Positions 8,481 to 16,789 of a stretch of DNA of 32,954 bases are shown here, piece after piece. Each line of letters begins with the position of its first letter. Position 1 is the stretch's first letter. The translations under genes were made by a program, and so were the position numbers. The notes under the pieces were generated by a model. That model was not told the origin of the DNA. It was given only the letters and a program-made list of their open reading frames with translations, and made no database searches. The DNA comes from Chitinophagaceae bacterium (GTDB lineage Bacteria; Bacteroidota; Bacteroidia; Chitinophagales; Chitinophagaceae), in assembly GCA_947372105.1 (NCBI GenBank), contig CANBSH010000022.1:1-32954 (forward strand). The letters are read 5' to 3'.

Positions 8481-9422
8481 TTACTGAGCTTTTTCGAAAT
8501 CAAATAAAGTGGCTGTAAACAAACCTCGTTCTCTCTTTTTAAAAATCACATCCCAATTACCTTTGTATCTTAATATTTTAGGAACAAGTAATCCATTGAA
8601 ATAATCTAGTTCTACTTCCATCGATACATTAAAATCATACACACCAGCTTTGTAACTTAAGGAATAGTTGCGCCCTAGTACTTCCAATGTTTTAGGATTA
8701 AACCAGGTAGTCATTTGATCCACTACGATTCTATCTTTTGCGAAAATTCCTAAATCAGCTTTGGGTTGAATAGAAAATACATATACTAATTGTCCATGAT
8801 AATCAACGTAATCTAATTTATAGTCATATAATTCATGCGCCGATTCATCATATAAATCCAATTTATCTCCTACAAAAGGAATGCCTTTGATTTTTTTACC
8901 TGGATTAAAAAACAACATCTTTAATTGTTCTTTCGCTTTATCAATCCCAGATCCTTGAATCACTCTGTTTTTACCTGACACAATATTTGTTTCTCCACAA
9001 ATAGTCCCCTTAGTAAAAAACAAACTGGCATATAAAGCTGGTGTGGTATAGTTGTAGTTACCTTTCGCATCTCTCAAATTACCGGTAACTTGCTCCTCTA
9101 ACACTTGCATGGATCTGCAATCTCCTATCTTAAGTTGCTTGGTTTTACTATTTAAGGAAGCCATCTGTTTTTGATTGGCATCCAACATTTCAATGTGATT
9201 GTAGGAACTGTAGCCAATAGTACGCAAGGTTTTAAAGGCTTTATAAAAACTAGTGTCCTCCTTAATTTTTTGTAAAATATCCTTGTAATCAAAATGATTA
9301 CGCACAACAGCATCAGTTAATGTAAATTTTGCATTATTAACATCCACTAAAGAATCCTGCGCATAAGAACTCATGCTGCAAATAAATGCTATTGAAAAAA
9401 TTAAACTTTTTTGAGATAGCAT
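8481..9422 (-). CDS. Secreted protein of unknown function
   Basis: 313-residue protein with a clear signal peptide (MLSQKSLIFSIAFICSMSSY then AQDS). I do not recognise a named domain. The mature part has an alpha-helical start (VVRNHFDYKDILQKIKED) followed by a beta-rich, aromatic-rich region with alternating patterns such as YDYKLDYVDYHGQLVYVFSI and VDQMTTWFNPKTLEVLGRNY. This resembles the large class of periplasmic beta-sheet proteins in Bacteroidota that follow lipoprotein-carrier-like or DUF3108-like architecture, but the match is only by impression. Two Cys (DCRSM and TICGE) may pair. It lies 100 bases downstream of def on the same strand and may share its transcript. Confidence 0.75.
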   Translation of the reverse strand: MLSQKSLIFSIAFICSMSSYAQDSLVDVNNAKFTLTDAVVRNHFDYKDILQKIKEDTSFYKAFKTLRTIGYSSYNHIEMLDANQKQMASLNSKTKQLKIGDCRSMQVLEEQVTGNLRDAKGNYNYTTPALYASLFFTKGTICGETNIVSGKNRVIQGSGIDKAKEQLKMLFFNPGKKIKGIPFVGDKLDLYDESAHELYDYKLDYVDYHGQLVYVFSIQPKADLGIFAKDRIVVDQMTTWFNPKTLEVLGRNYSLSYKAGVYDFNVSMEVELDYFNGLLVPKILRYKGNWDVIFKKRERGLFTATLFDFEKAQ

Positions 9423-9522
9423 GAAAATTGGATATTAGTTTGAGTTTATTTAAAGAAGAACTATATATTAAAAAATGGGGTCATTCACTTCGCCCCTTCT
9501 TTTACTTTTAGGGTGCTAATAC

Positions 9523-10098
9523 TTATTTAGCTAGAATCATTTTGTAATCAACCCTCATTTTTCCCTTAGAAATATCATTTAATTTCCCTTGCAACATTTT
9601 ACGACGCAAAGGTTTTAAATAATCAATGAATAACTTCCCTTCAATGTGATCATATTCATGTAAAATGACACGAGCGGTGATTCCTTTAAATGTTTCAGTA
9701 TGTTCCTGAAACTGTTCATCAAAATATTGTAAAGTCACTTCAGCAGGCCTTAATACATCTTCGCGTATTTTAGGAATACTTAAACAACCTTCATTATATA
9801 CCCATTCAGTTCCTCCTGTTGCTACTACTTTAGCATTGATAAAAACCTTCTTAATACCTGGAGCATCTACATAAGTTTCATCTTCTGGTTCGCGGCTCTC
9901 AAATATTTGAGCACTATCCATCACGAATAATCGAATATTCTTATTGATTTGAGGCGCAGCCAATCCTACCCCATTACTACCGTACATGGTTTCCCACATA
10001 TCCGCAATCAATGTAGTTAGATTAGGATATTCAGGGCTAATATTTTCACCTACTTTCCTTAAGATAGTTGCCCCATAGGCAACAATGGGTAAAATCAT
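9523..10098 (-). CDS. def: Peptide deformylase
   Basis: 191-residue metalloenzyme that removes the formyl group from nascent N-terminal methionine at the ribosome. All three motifs are intact: GVGLAAPQ at 43-50, EGCLSIP with metal ligand C105, and HEYDH with H147, E148 and H151. The frame opens earlier at a TTG (10107), but the ATG at 10098 gives MILPIVAYG, the normal start. The C-terminal tail is of usual length. It lies 45 bases downstream of ruvX, consistent with co-transcription. Confidence 0.96.
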   Translation of the reverse strand: MILPIVAYGATILRKVGENISPEYPNLTTLIADMWETMYGSNGVGLAAPQINKNIRLFVMDSAQIFESREPEDETYVDAPGIKKVFINAKVVATGGTEWVYNEGCLSIPKIREDVLRPAEVTLQYFDEQFQEHTETFKGITARVILHEYDHIEGKLFIDYLKPLRRKMLQGKLNDISKGKMRVDYKMILAK

Positions 10099-10143
10099 AT
10101 AAAACAATTATAATGGGGTCAAAGTTACTTATAAATAAGCAGT

Positions 10144-10557
10144 TTAGGAACGGTGGGTCAGATATTCCTGAAGTATAATGGTAGCAGCTATTTGATCGAT
10201 TGTTTTTTTATTACGACGATCCTTCTTCTTCATACCCATTTCTACCATGGCTCTAACTGCATTTTTGGAGCTATATCTTTCATCTACCTTTTGAATAGGA
10301 ATTAATGGGAACTTTTTAGCGAGTTGCTCAATGGCTTTTAACACTAAAGGAGTGGCATGTGTAGGGCTATCATCTAAATTCAAAGGCTCTCCTATAATGA
10401 TGAGCTCTACTGGCTCTTGCTTAAAGTAATCGGCTAAAAAAGTATATAAATCCTTCGTATCCACGGTGGTTAACCCTGTGGCAATAATTTGTAAAGGATC
10501 GGTCACTGCAATGCCGGTTCTCTTTCCACCATAATCTAAACAAAGTATACGTGCCAA
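10144..10557 (-). CDS. ruvX: Holliday junction resolvase-like protein RuvX/YqgF
   Basis: 137 residues, the usual length for YqgF. The RNase H-like fold is marked by LDYGGKRTGIAVTD at 7-20 with catalytic D8, IIIGEPLNLDDSPTH in the middle, VDERYSS and a C-terminal Asp in TIDQIAATIILQEYL. Family members are implicated in pre-16S rRNA 5' processing and/or Holliday junction resolution. The ATG at 10557 lies one base beyond the stop codon of the prenyltransferase gene, so the two are almost certainly translated from one message. Confidence 0.95.
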   Translation of the reverse strand: MARILCLDYGGKRTGIAVTDPLQIIATGLTTVDTKDLYTFLADYFKQEPVELIIIGEPLNLDDSPTHATPLVLKAIEQLAKKFPLIPIQKVDERYSSKNAVRAMVEMGMKKKDRRNKKTIDQIAATIILQEYLTHRS

Positions 10558-10558
10558 A

Positions 10559-11479
10559 TTATTGAGTTAAAGTTTTATAAGAAGCGATGATAGGATCATG
10601 AGAAATTTGATAATAAATGGATGCTATGACAAAAATACTAAATACAATACTGGCAATACCATTTGCTGTCATAAATGCAATATTCACTTTGCTTAAATCC
10701 TGTGGCTTTACTATGCTGTGCTGATAAAATAACATTCCTATAAAAACGAGTAAACCCCCAATATAAAACAAATTAAAATTTCCTTGAAAATAAGCTGCTA
10801 TCACAAAAGATGCCGATAGCACATGTAATACCCTGGCAATATTTAATGCTTTGGTTAAGCCCCAATAACTTGGAATAGAATATAGGGATTGAGATTGATC
10901 AAAATCAATATCCTGCAATGCATAAATAATATCAAAACCACTTACCCAAAACACTACAGAAAAAGAAAAAAGTAAGGGTAGCAAATCAAAATGACCTGTC
11001 ACCGCTAAGTAAGCCCCAATAGGCGCCAAGGATAAACCCACACCCAATACTAAGTGGCATAAATAAGTAAAGCGTTTGGTATAACTGTAAAACAAAATCA
11101 CCAATAATGCTACCGGTGATAAATAAAAACAAATAGGATTTATAAAATAAGTCGTCGTCATAAATAATCCTGCATTAATGAAAATAAAAACCAACGCTTT
11201 TTCGGCTTTAATAATACCCGCAGGAATTTCGCGAATGGCAGTTCTAGGATTGAGTTTATCAAAATGACGATCTAAGTATCTGTTAAAAGCCATGGCTGTA
11301 GATCTTGCAGTTACCATACAAACTATGACAGCCACAAAAATGAACCCTTTATTTTCGAAGGGTATTTGGTTTTGATGCAAATATTGTACTCCTAACATAA
11401 ATCCAATAATGGCAAAGGGCATTGCAAAAATGGTATGCGAGAACTTTACTAAACTCAAATAATTTTTTACTCCTGACAT
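10559..11479 (-). CDS. mqnP: UbiA-family prenyltransferase, MqnP-like
   Basis: 306-residue integral membrane enzyme with eight or nine hydrophobic segments, attaching a polyprenyl chain to an aromatic acid. The two Asp-rich motifs are present: NRYLDRHFD (N66, D70, D74) and DIIYALQDIDFD (D183, D190, D194). The segments NPRTAIREIPAG, FYSYTKRFTYLCHLVLG, LAPIGAYLAVTG and FWVSGFDIIYALQD are characteristic of the UbiA-like group that serves the futalosine menaquinone route rather than classical MenA; that assignment is from family memory. The frame runs upstream to 11581, but MSGVKNYLSLVKFSHTIFAM from the ATG at 11479 is the family start. It lies in a minus-strand run with trmH upstream (gap 73) and ruvX downstream (gap 1). 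Confidence 0.88.
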   Translation of the reverse strand: MSGVKNYLSLVKFSHTIFAMPFAIIGFMLGVQYLHQNQIPFENKGFIFVAVIVCMVTARSTAMAFNRYLDRHFDKLNPRTAIREIPAGIIKAEKALVFIFINAGLFMTTTYFINPICFYLSPVALLVILFYSYTKRFTYLCHLVLGVGLSLAPIGAYLAVTGHFDLLPLLFSFSVVFWVSGFDIIYALQDIDFDQSQSLYSIPSYWGLTKALNIARVLHVLSASFVIAAYFQGNFNLFYIGGLLVFIGMLFYQHSIVKPQDLSKVNIAFMTANGIASIVFSIFVIASIYYQISHDPIIASYKTLTQ

Positions 11480-11552
11480 CTTATAAAGATACTTTAAGTT
11501 ATTATGTAAATATTTTATGAATGATCCATCTTTTACGAATGAACCATTTTTT

Positions 11553-12071
11553 TTACAATCGAACCATCTCCCATAACACAATGGCAGCTGCCACTGAAAT
11601 ATTGAGGGAATGTTTCATACCATATTGGGGAATTTCTATTGCTCCGTCACAAGCTTGTAACACTTCATTACTTACTCCTTCTACCTCATTTCCAAAAACA
11701 AAAGCCATGGGTTGTTCTGATTTTTCAAACTTTTCTAAGGAGATACTTCCTTGCGTTTGCTCAATCGCATACACCTTAAATCCTTTACTTTTTAAATCAA
11801 GTACTGCTTGGATAGTTTTTTCGTAATACCACCAATCCACCGATTCTGTGGCGCCCAAAGCTGTTTTATGAATATCACGGTGTGGAGGCTGTGGGGTAAA
11901 TCCTCCCAAGCAAATACCGCCTACCAAAAAGGCATCGGAGGTTCTAAAAACGCTGCCCACATTATGCATGCTGCGGATATTATCCATAACGACCACAATG
12001 GGCTTTTTTTCGGCAGCTTTAAAGTCAGCCACCGACATTCTACCCAACTCATCCATGCTCAGTTTTCGCAT
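11553..12071 (-). CDS. TrmH/SpoU-family RNA 2'-O-methyltransferase
   Basis: 172-residue SPOUT methyltransferase using S-adenosylmethionine to methylate ribose in tRNA or rRNA; the target nucleoside cannot be read from sequence. Motif 1 is NIRSMHNVGSVFRTSDA at 31-47 with N31 and R43, motif 2 is FGNEVEGV at 126-133, and motif 3 is IPQYGMKHSLNISVAAAI at 147-164, which forms the trefoil knot. There is no separate N-terminal RNA-binding domain, only about 22 extra residues. The ATG at 12071 gives MRKLSMDELGR; a TTG two codons earlier is possible. The gene is divergent from mutS with under 50 bases between the starts, so the two promoters must overlap. Confidence 0.9.
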   Translation of the reverse strand: MRKLSMDELGRMSVADFKAAEKKPIVVVMDNIRSMHNVGSVFRTSDAFLVGGICLGGFTPQPPHRDIHKTALGATESVDWWYYEKTIQAVLDLKSKGFKVYAIEQTQGSISLEKFEKSEQPMAFVFGNEVEGVSNEVLQACDGAIEIPQYGMKHSLNISVAAAIVLWEMVRL

Positions 12072-12117
12072 ACGCAAAAGTAAGCTTTTTATGAAAAATT
12101 ATGTAGGTTTGTCACCC

Positions 12118-14709
12118 ATGGCAAAATCAAGTGCAGAGACTCCTTTAATGCAGCAACATAAGGCTATTAAGCAAAAATATCCTGATGCCATCCTATTGTT
12201 TAGAGTGGGAGATTTTTATGAAACATTTGGGGAAGATGCCATCATTTCTTCTAAGGTTTTAGGCATTACATTGACCAAAAGAAATAACGGATCTGCTTCT
12301 TCCAGTGAGTTGGCAGGTTTTCCCCATCATTCTTTAGATACTTATTTGCATAAATTAGTTAAAGCGGGACACCGTGTTGCCATTTGTGATCAATTAGAAG
12401 ATCCCAAATCGGTGAAAGGAATTGTGAAGCGTGGAGTGACCGATATGCTCACTCCTGGTATTGCCACCAATGATAAATTATTAGAACATAAGAATAATAA
12501 TTTTTTAGCTGCTATATATTTTGAACAAGAAAAAGTAGGATTGTCTTTTTTAGATATTACGACAGGCGAATTTTTAATCGCAGAAGGCAATCAAGAATAT
12601 GCAGATAAACTTTTACAAAGTTTGCAACCTGCCGAAATCTTGTTCCCCAAAAATGCAAGTGTGTGTAAAGAAATTATAGGTAACTCTTTTTATTCCTATG
12701 GTTTAGATAGTTGGATTTTTGATGCGCCCTTTGCGACTGAACTATTATTAAAACAATTTCAAACACAAACGCTCAAAGGTTTTGGAATAGAAGATCAAAC
12801 TGCAGGTATCATTGCGGCCGGGGCTATATTACATTATTTAAAAGAAACGGAACATCCGCATTTACAACATATCCATTCCATACAACGCATTCAAAGAGAT
12901 GAAATTTTATGGATGGATAAATTCACCATCCGAAATTTAGAACTCATTGGAAATGGGACAGATAGAAAGGGATTATTAGAAGTCATTGACCACACCAAAA
13001 GCCCTATGGGCGCTCGTTTACTAAAACGTTGGTTAATATTCCCCTTACAATCTATTGATCAAATAAATGCAAGACTGAATGCCGTTGAAACATTCATTCA
13101 AAGCAAAGAAAACAATAGCACATTAAGCAGTTGGATTGAATCCTGCGGAGATTTTGAAAGATTATCCAGCAAACTTGCAAGTCGTAAAATTCAACCTCGT
13201 GAATTAGTGCAATTGGGTAAATCATTGGAAGCAGTGGCCTCCATTAAAAGTAATTTATCCATCATTCCCAATGATTATTTACAAAAAATTGCATCTCAAT
13301 TAAATGTTTGCGCAAATTCACAAACTCATATTTTAAATACTTTATTGGAGCAACCTCCTGCCACCACTATGAAAGGTGGATTTATCAAAGAAGGTGTTTC
13401 CACTACTTTAGATGAATTAAGATTAATATCCAGTGGAGGTAAGGAATATTTAACGCAGCTGCAAAATAAAGAAGCAATTCAAACAGGCATTTCTTCCTTA
13501 AAAATTGGATACAATAATGTATATGGTTATTATTTAGAAGTAACGCATGTACACAAAAATAAAGTACCTGCCGATTGGATTCGCAAACAAACATTGACTA
13601 CTGCCGAACGTTATATCACACCTGAATTAAAAGAATACGAAGAAAAAATATTAGGCGCTGAAGATAAAATACTAGCCCTTGAACAAGAGTTGTATCAGCA
13701 ACTACTTCATCATGTGAATGAGGACTTACAAGCCATACAACACAATGGACAATTACTCGGCGTGATTGATTGTTTATTATGTTTTGCTCAAATAGCACAA
13801 GATCAAAAATATTGTAAGCCTACCCTTTCCAATGATTCCATTTTAGATATTAAAGCGGGTCGACATCCAGTGATTGAATCTACCTTGCCTATTGATCAGC
13901 CTTATATTCCCAATGATGTGTATTTAGATCCTGCTACTCAACAAATCATTATATTAACAGGACCTAATATGAGTGGTAAGAGTGCGGTATTACGTCAAAC
14001 TGCTATCATCACACTCATGGCACATATGGGATGTTATGTACCTGCACAATCTGCGATGATTCCTTTAACGGATAAAATATTTACTCGTGTAGGTGCCAAT
14101 GATAATTTATCTGCAGGGGAATCCACATTTATGGTGGAGATGATTGAAACCGCAAGTATCTTAAATAATATTAGTGCCAAGAGTTTGATTTTATTAGATG
14201 AAATTGGACGAGGCACTTCCACCTATGATGGTATTTCAATTGCTTGGAGTATTGTTGAATACTTATACCAATCGGCACAAAAACCAAAAACTTTATTTGC
14301 AACACACTATCATGAATTAAATGATTTGGAAGCGCAATTACCAGGGGTTCATAATTTTCATGTGAGTCATAAAGAAGTTGGAAATAAAATTATCTTTTTA
14401 CGCAAACTTACTCAAGGTGGCAGTACGCATAGTTTTGGTATTCATGTGGCTAAAATGGCCGGCATGCCTAATAATTTAGTAGGAAGAGCGAATGAGATAT
14501 TAAAAGAAATGGAATTGAAAAATAAGGATCATGCTACTCATACACCCACCGTGAATGAGCCTGCAACTAAATATCAATTATCTATTTTTGATGCCCACAC
14601 AGAAACTTTTGAATCTATTCGTCAAGAATTAGAAGCAATAGACATTAACAACCTCACTCCGGTGGAAGCTTTGATGAAATTACAAGCAATAAAAAAGAAG
14701 CTGAACTAA
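12118..14709 (+). CDS. mutS: DNA mismatch repair protein MutS
   Basis: 863-residue mismatch-recognition ATPase. The N-terminal domain carries the mismatch-wedging F33-Y-E35 motif (GDFYETFG). Connector, lever and clamp domains follow, with GFIKEGVSTTLDELR at the start of the clamp. The ATPase domain has Walker A GPNMSGKS at about 615-622, the signature stretch NDNLSAGESTFMVEM, Walker B LLDEIGRGTSTYDG and the ATHYHEL switch His. The C-terminus keeps a short MutL/beta-clamp-type tail. I choose the ATG at 12118 (MAKSSAETPLMQQH) because homologues start there; an in-frame ATG at 12091 is possible, and the longer frame to 11968 lies inside trmH. The 3' end overlaps the convergent dapA by four bases. 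Confidence 0.96.
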   Translation: MAKSSAETPLMQQHKAIKQKYPDAILLFRVGDFYETFGEDAIISSKVLGITLTKRNNGSASSSELAGFPHHSLDTYLHKLVKAGHRVAICDQLEDPKSVKGIVKRGVTDMLTPGIATNDKLLEHKNNNFLAAIYFEQEKVGLSFLDITTGEFLIAEGNQEYADKLLQSLQPAEILFPKNASVCKEIIGNSFYSYGLDSWIFDAPFATELLLKQFQTQTLKGFGIEDQTAGIIAAGAILHYLKETEHPHLQHIHSIQRIQRDEILWMDKFTIRNLELIGNGTDRKGLLEVIDHTKSPMGARLLKRWLIFPLQSIDQINARLNAVETFIQSKENNSTLSSWIESCGDFERLSSKLASRKIQPRELVQLGKSLEAVASIKSNLSIIPNDYLQKIASQLNVCANSQTHILNTLLEQPPATTMKGGFIKEGVSTTLDELRLISSGGKEYLTQLQNKEAIQTGISSLKIGYNNVYGYYLEVTHVHKNKVPADWIRKQTLTTAERYITPELKEYEEKILGAEDKILALEQELYQQLLHHVNEDLQAIQHNGQLLGVIDCLLCFAQIAQDQKYCKPTLSNDSILDIKAGRHPVIESTLPIDQPYIPNDVYLDPATQQIIILTGPNMSGKSAVLRQTAIITLMAHMGCYVPAQSAMIPLTDKIFTRVGANDNLSAGESTFMVEMIETASILNNISAKSLILLDEIGRGTSTYDGISIAWSIVEYLYQSAQKPKTLFATHYHELNDLEAQLPGVHNFHVSHKEVGNKIIFLRKLTQGGSTHSFGIHVAKMAGMPNNLVGRANEILKEMELKNKDHATHTPTVNEPATKYQLSIFDAHTETFESIRQELEAIDINNLTPVEALMKLQAIKKKLN

Positions 14710-15584
14710 AATCTTTCTACAAAAGAATGAATTTTCTTTTGCAACCCTTCGCTCACAGGTACTAAAGGCAAACGCAATTCATTTTGAATAATTTCTTGTT
14801 CAAACATAAATGCTTTAACACCTGCTGGATTATTTTCTTCGTACATGTAAGAATAGGCTTCCACTAATAAATCATTGATACGTTTAGCCATTGAAAAATC
14901 ACCAGCCATTGCAAAACGAATCATATCACTAAAAGGTTTTGGAAATGCATTTGCTGCCACACTCACTACCCCATCCATACCGCATGCAATTTGCGCGACC
15001 ACTATTTCATCATCGCCACTTACTACTAAAAAATCATCAGGACGATCTTTTAATATCGCAATAGTTTGCGCCATTTCTGGTCCTGCTTCCTTAATACCTG
15101 CAATATTAGGATGACTCGCCAAACGCAATGTAGTAGCTGCTGTCATGTTACGACCCGTGCGGCCCGGAACATTATATAATAAAATAGGTTTAGGCGCGGC
15201 GTCAGCAAGCGCGATATAATGTTGATACAATCCTTCTTGAGAAGGTTTATTGTAATAAGGAGTCACACTTAAAATTGCCACTGCTTTATCAATGGGTAAT
15301 TTGCTAAATGCTTTGATCACTTCGGCAGTATTATTTCCACCAATACCTACGACCACAGGTACACGACCATTTACTTTATTAAATGTACAATTGAGCACTT
15401 CTATTTTTTCTTGCTCAGATAACACTACTGATTCTCCAGTAGTACCTAATGTTACAATATAATTAACACCTCCTGCAATTTGAATATCAATAATATTTTC
15501 AAGCGCTGTGAAATCGATTGATTTGTCTTTTTTAAATGGGGTTACTAATGCAACACCAGTTCCTTTGAGAGTTTGTCTTAACAT
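14706..15584 (-). CDS. dapA: 4-hydroxy-tetrahydrodipicolinate synthase
   Basis: 292-residue TIM-barrel aldolase that condenses pyruvate with L-aspartate semialdehyde, the first step of the diaminopimelate/lysine branch needed for peptidoglycan. The Schiff-base lysine is K165 in GIKEAG; the catalytic triad partners are T49 in GTTGES at 47-52, Y111 in PYYNKPSQEGLY and Y138 in YNVPGRTG, with R142 binding the carboxylate. Length is normal. The ATG at 15584 gives MLRQTLKGTGVALVTPF. The gene starts 23 bases after the accA stop, so accA and dapA are probably one transcript. Its TAG stop lies within the last codons of mutS. Confidence 0.97.
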   Translation of the reverse strand: MLRQTLKGTGVALVTPFKKDKSIDFTALENIIDIQIAGGVNYIVTLGTTGESVVLSEQEKIEVLNCTFNKVNGRVPVVVGIGGNNTAEVIKAFSKLPIDKAVAILSVTPYYNKPSQEGLYQHYIALADAAPKPILLYNVPGRTGRNMTAATTLRLASHPNIAGIKEAGPEMAQTIAILKDRPDDFLVVSGDDEIVVAQIACGMDGVVSVAANAFPKPFSDMIRFAMAGDFSMAKRINDLLVEAYSYMYEENNPAGVKAFMFEQEIIQNELRLPLVPVSEGLQKKIHSFVERF

Positions 15585-15607
15585 AGTTTGTAAATATAAA
15601 TAATAAA

Positions 15608-16585
15608 TTAAGACGCTTCTTCCCAGAATCCCATCTTACTGTATTTTTCAATTCTATTTTCTACACGTTGTGCAGGTGCCATATTTTTTACTTCTTGAAT
15701 GGCTGCTATAATTTTTTCTTTTAAAGTAGCTGCCGCTTCGGTATAACTCCAATGTGCCCCACCCAATGGCTCAGGAACAATTTCATCAATTAAACCAAAA
15801 CCCTTCATATCAATAGAAGTCAATTTTAATTGTTCTGCCGCTACCTCCTTCTTATCCCAGCTTCTCCATAAAATAGAGCTACAACTTTCGGGAGAAATAA
15901 CGGTGTACCAAGTGTTTTCCATCATCAAGGTTTTATCCCCTACACCAATCCCCAATGCGCCCCCGCTAGCACCTTCTCCAATAATCACTATTATAATGGG
16001 TACTTTTAAACGTATCATCTCATAAATATTCCTAGCAATGGCCTCACCTTGGCCCCTTTCTTCCGCTTCTAGGCCTGGGAATGCACCCGGAGTGTCAATT
16101 AAGCATACAACTGGTTTATCGAATTTTTCGGCCAATTTCATCAATCTAAGGGCCTTTCGGTACCCTTCTGGGTTAGCCATCCCAAAATTGCGCATTTGGC
16201 GAGCCTTGGTATTACTACCCTTTTGTTGGCCAATCATCATGACGGTCTGACCCCCTAATTCGGCAAAGCCACCCACCATTGCTTTATCGTCTTTGACGTT
16301 ACGATCACCATGTAATTCCACAAACTTATCACACATTAAGTGCACATACTTTAAAGTATAAGGTCGGTCAGGATGACGACTCAATTGCACTCTTTGCCAT
16401 GGTGATAGGCTTTCTGTGATTGCTTTTCGCTTATCTACAATAGAATGCTCCAATTGTTGAATCGTGGCAGATAAATCTATTTTAGGATTTTTTTCGGCCA
16501 ATTTTTTAGTCGCATCAATTTGCTCATACAACTCTTTAATAGGTTGCTCAAAATCTAAAAATTGTCGATTTGGGTACTCTGGCAT
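15608..16585 (-). CDS. accA: Acetyl-CoA carboxylase carboxyltransferase subunit alpha
   Basis: 325-residue alpha subunit of the carboxyltransferase that moves CO2 from biotin to acetyl-CoA to give malonyl-CoA for fatty acid synthesis; it pairs with AccD, which is not in the window. The N-terminal helix ([17 protein letters not shown]) is followed by the crotonase-like core with [57 protein letters not shown] and [15 protein letters not shown]. The usual C-terminal helical region ([18 protein letters not shown]) is complete. The ATG at 16585 matches the family start [13 protein letters not shown]. The gene is divergent from the tRNA-Asp locus. Confidence 0.97.
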   Translation of the reverse strand: MPEYPNRQFLDFEQPIKELYEQIDATKKLAEKNPKIDLSATIQQLEHSIVDKRKAITESLSPWQRVQLSRHPDRPYTLKYVHLMCDKFVELHGDRNVKDDKAMVGGFAELGGQTVMMIGQQKGSNTKARQMRNFGMANPEGYRKALRLMKLAEKFDKPVVCLIDTPGAFPGLEAEERGQGEAIARNIYEMIRLKVPIIIVIIGEGASGGALGIGVGDKTLMMENTWYTVISPESCSSILWRSWDKKEVAAEQLKLTSIDMKGFGLIDEIVPEPLGGAHWSYTEAAATLKEKIIAAIQEVKNMAPAQRVENRIEKYSKMGFWEEAS

Positions 16586-16633
16586 AATGTTGAATTGGCT
16601 GTAAAAATAATAAAGGTTTTTTTAATAAAAGAT

Positions 16634-16665
16634 TTGTTTAAAAAAGTAGTTTCCCCTTATCTTTG
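16634..16665 (+). promoter_or_regulatory. Canonical Bacteroidota promoter of the tRNA-Asp locus
   Basis: TTG at 16634-16636 (-33) and TATCTTTG at 16658-16665 (-7) are separated by 21 bases, a match to the Bacteroidota consensus TTG-N(about 19-21)-TAnnTTTG. It is 32 bases upstream of the tRNA 5'-half copy at 16698, a normal distance for a tRNA promoter with a short 5' leader. It is the only good promoter I see upstream of the intact tRNA, so the nuclease gene and the tRNA are probably carried on its transcript. Confidence 0.75.
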
Positions 16666-16697
16666 CAACCCAATTAATAGCTTTTGGCAATTAAGAA

Positions 16698-16735
16698 GGA
16701 TCGGTAGTTCAGTTGGTTAGAATGCCGCCCTGTCA
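16698..16735 (+). pseudogene. Duplicated 5' half of tRNA-Asp (mature nucleotides 1 to A37)
   Basis: These 38 bases are identical to the first 38 bases of the intact tRNA-Asp at 17032-17069. Identity begins at the mature 5' end (the preceding base differs, A here and T there) and stops after A37, one base past the GTC anticodon. The acceptor 5' strand, D arm and 5' side of the anticodon stem are present; the 3' side, variable loop and acceptor 3' strand are missing. A short CGGGTTCG at 16752-16759, beyond the palindrome, matches eight bases of the T arm and may be a remnant. It cannot fold as a tRNA. Confidence 0.9.
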
Positions 16736-16751
16736 TCCCGAGTACTCGGGA
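16736..16751. repeat. Perfect 16-base palindrome at the tRNA break
   Basis: TCCCGAGT followed by ACTCGGGA is a fully self-complementary 16-base sequence, GC-rich in an AT-rich region. It starts at the exact base where the tRNA copy stops matching. It could be an element end, a nuclease recognition site or a hairpin in RNA or single-stranded DNA. I recall similar CCCGA...TCGGG palindromes recurring beside GIY-YIG genes in Bacteroidota, but cannot verify it here. Confidence 0.85.
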
Positions 16752-16789
16752 CGGGTTCGTAGGTTAGCCAGTTAACAAATTAGTTCTTA

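Noticed and set aside
11480..11581. 34-residue N-terminal extension of the prenyltransferase
   Set aside because: The extension overlaps the end of trmH and does not resemble UbiA proteins; the ATG at 11479 matches the family start.
11968..12117. N-terminal extension of mutS by 50 residues
   Set aside because: The extension is antisense to trmH and shows no similarity to MutS; family homologues begin at the ATG used at 12118.
14706..14709. Four-base overlap of mutS and dapA as a regulatory antisense device
   Set aside because: Short convergent overlaps are common in compact genomes and nothing further suggests regulation.
16698..16759. A second functional tRNA gene
   Set aside because: Only the 5' half is present; the 3' side of the anticodon stem and the acceptor 3' strand are absent, so no cloverleaf can form.
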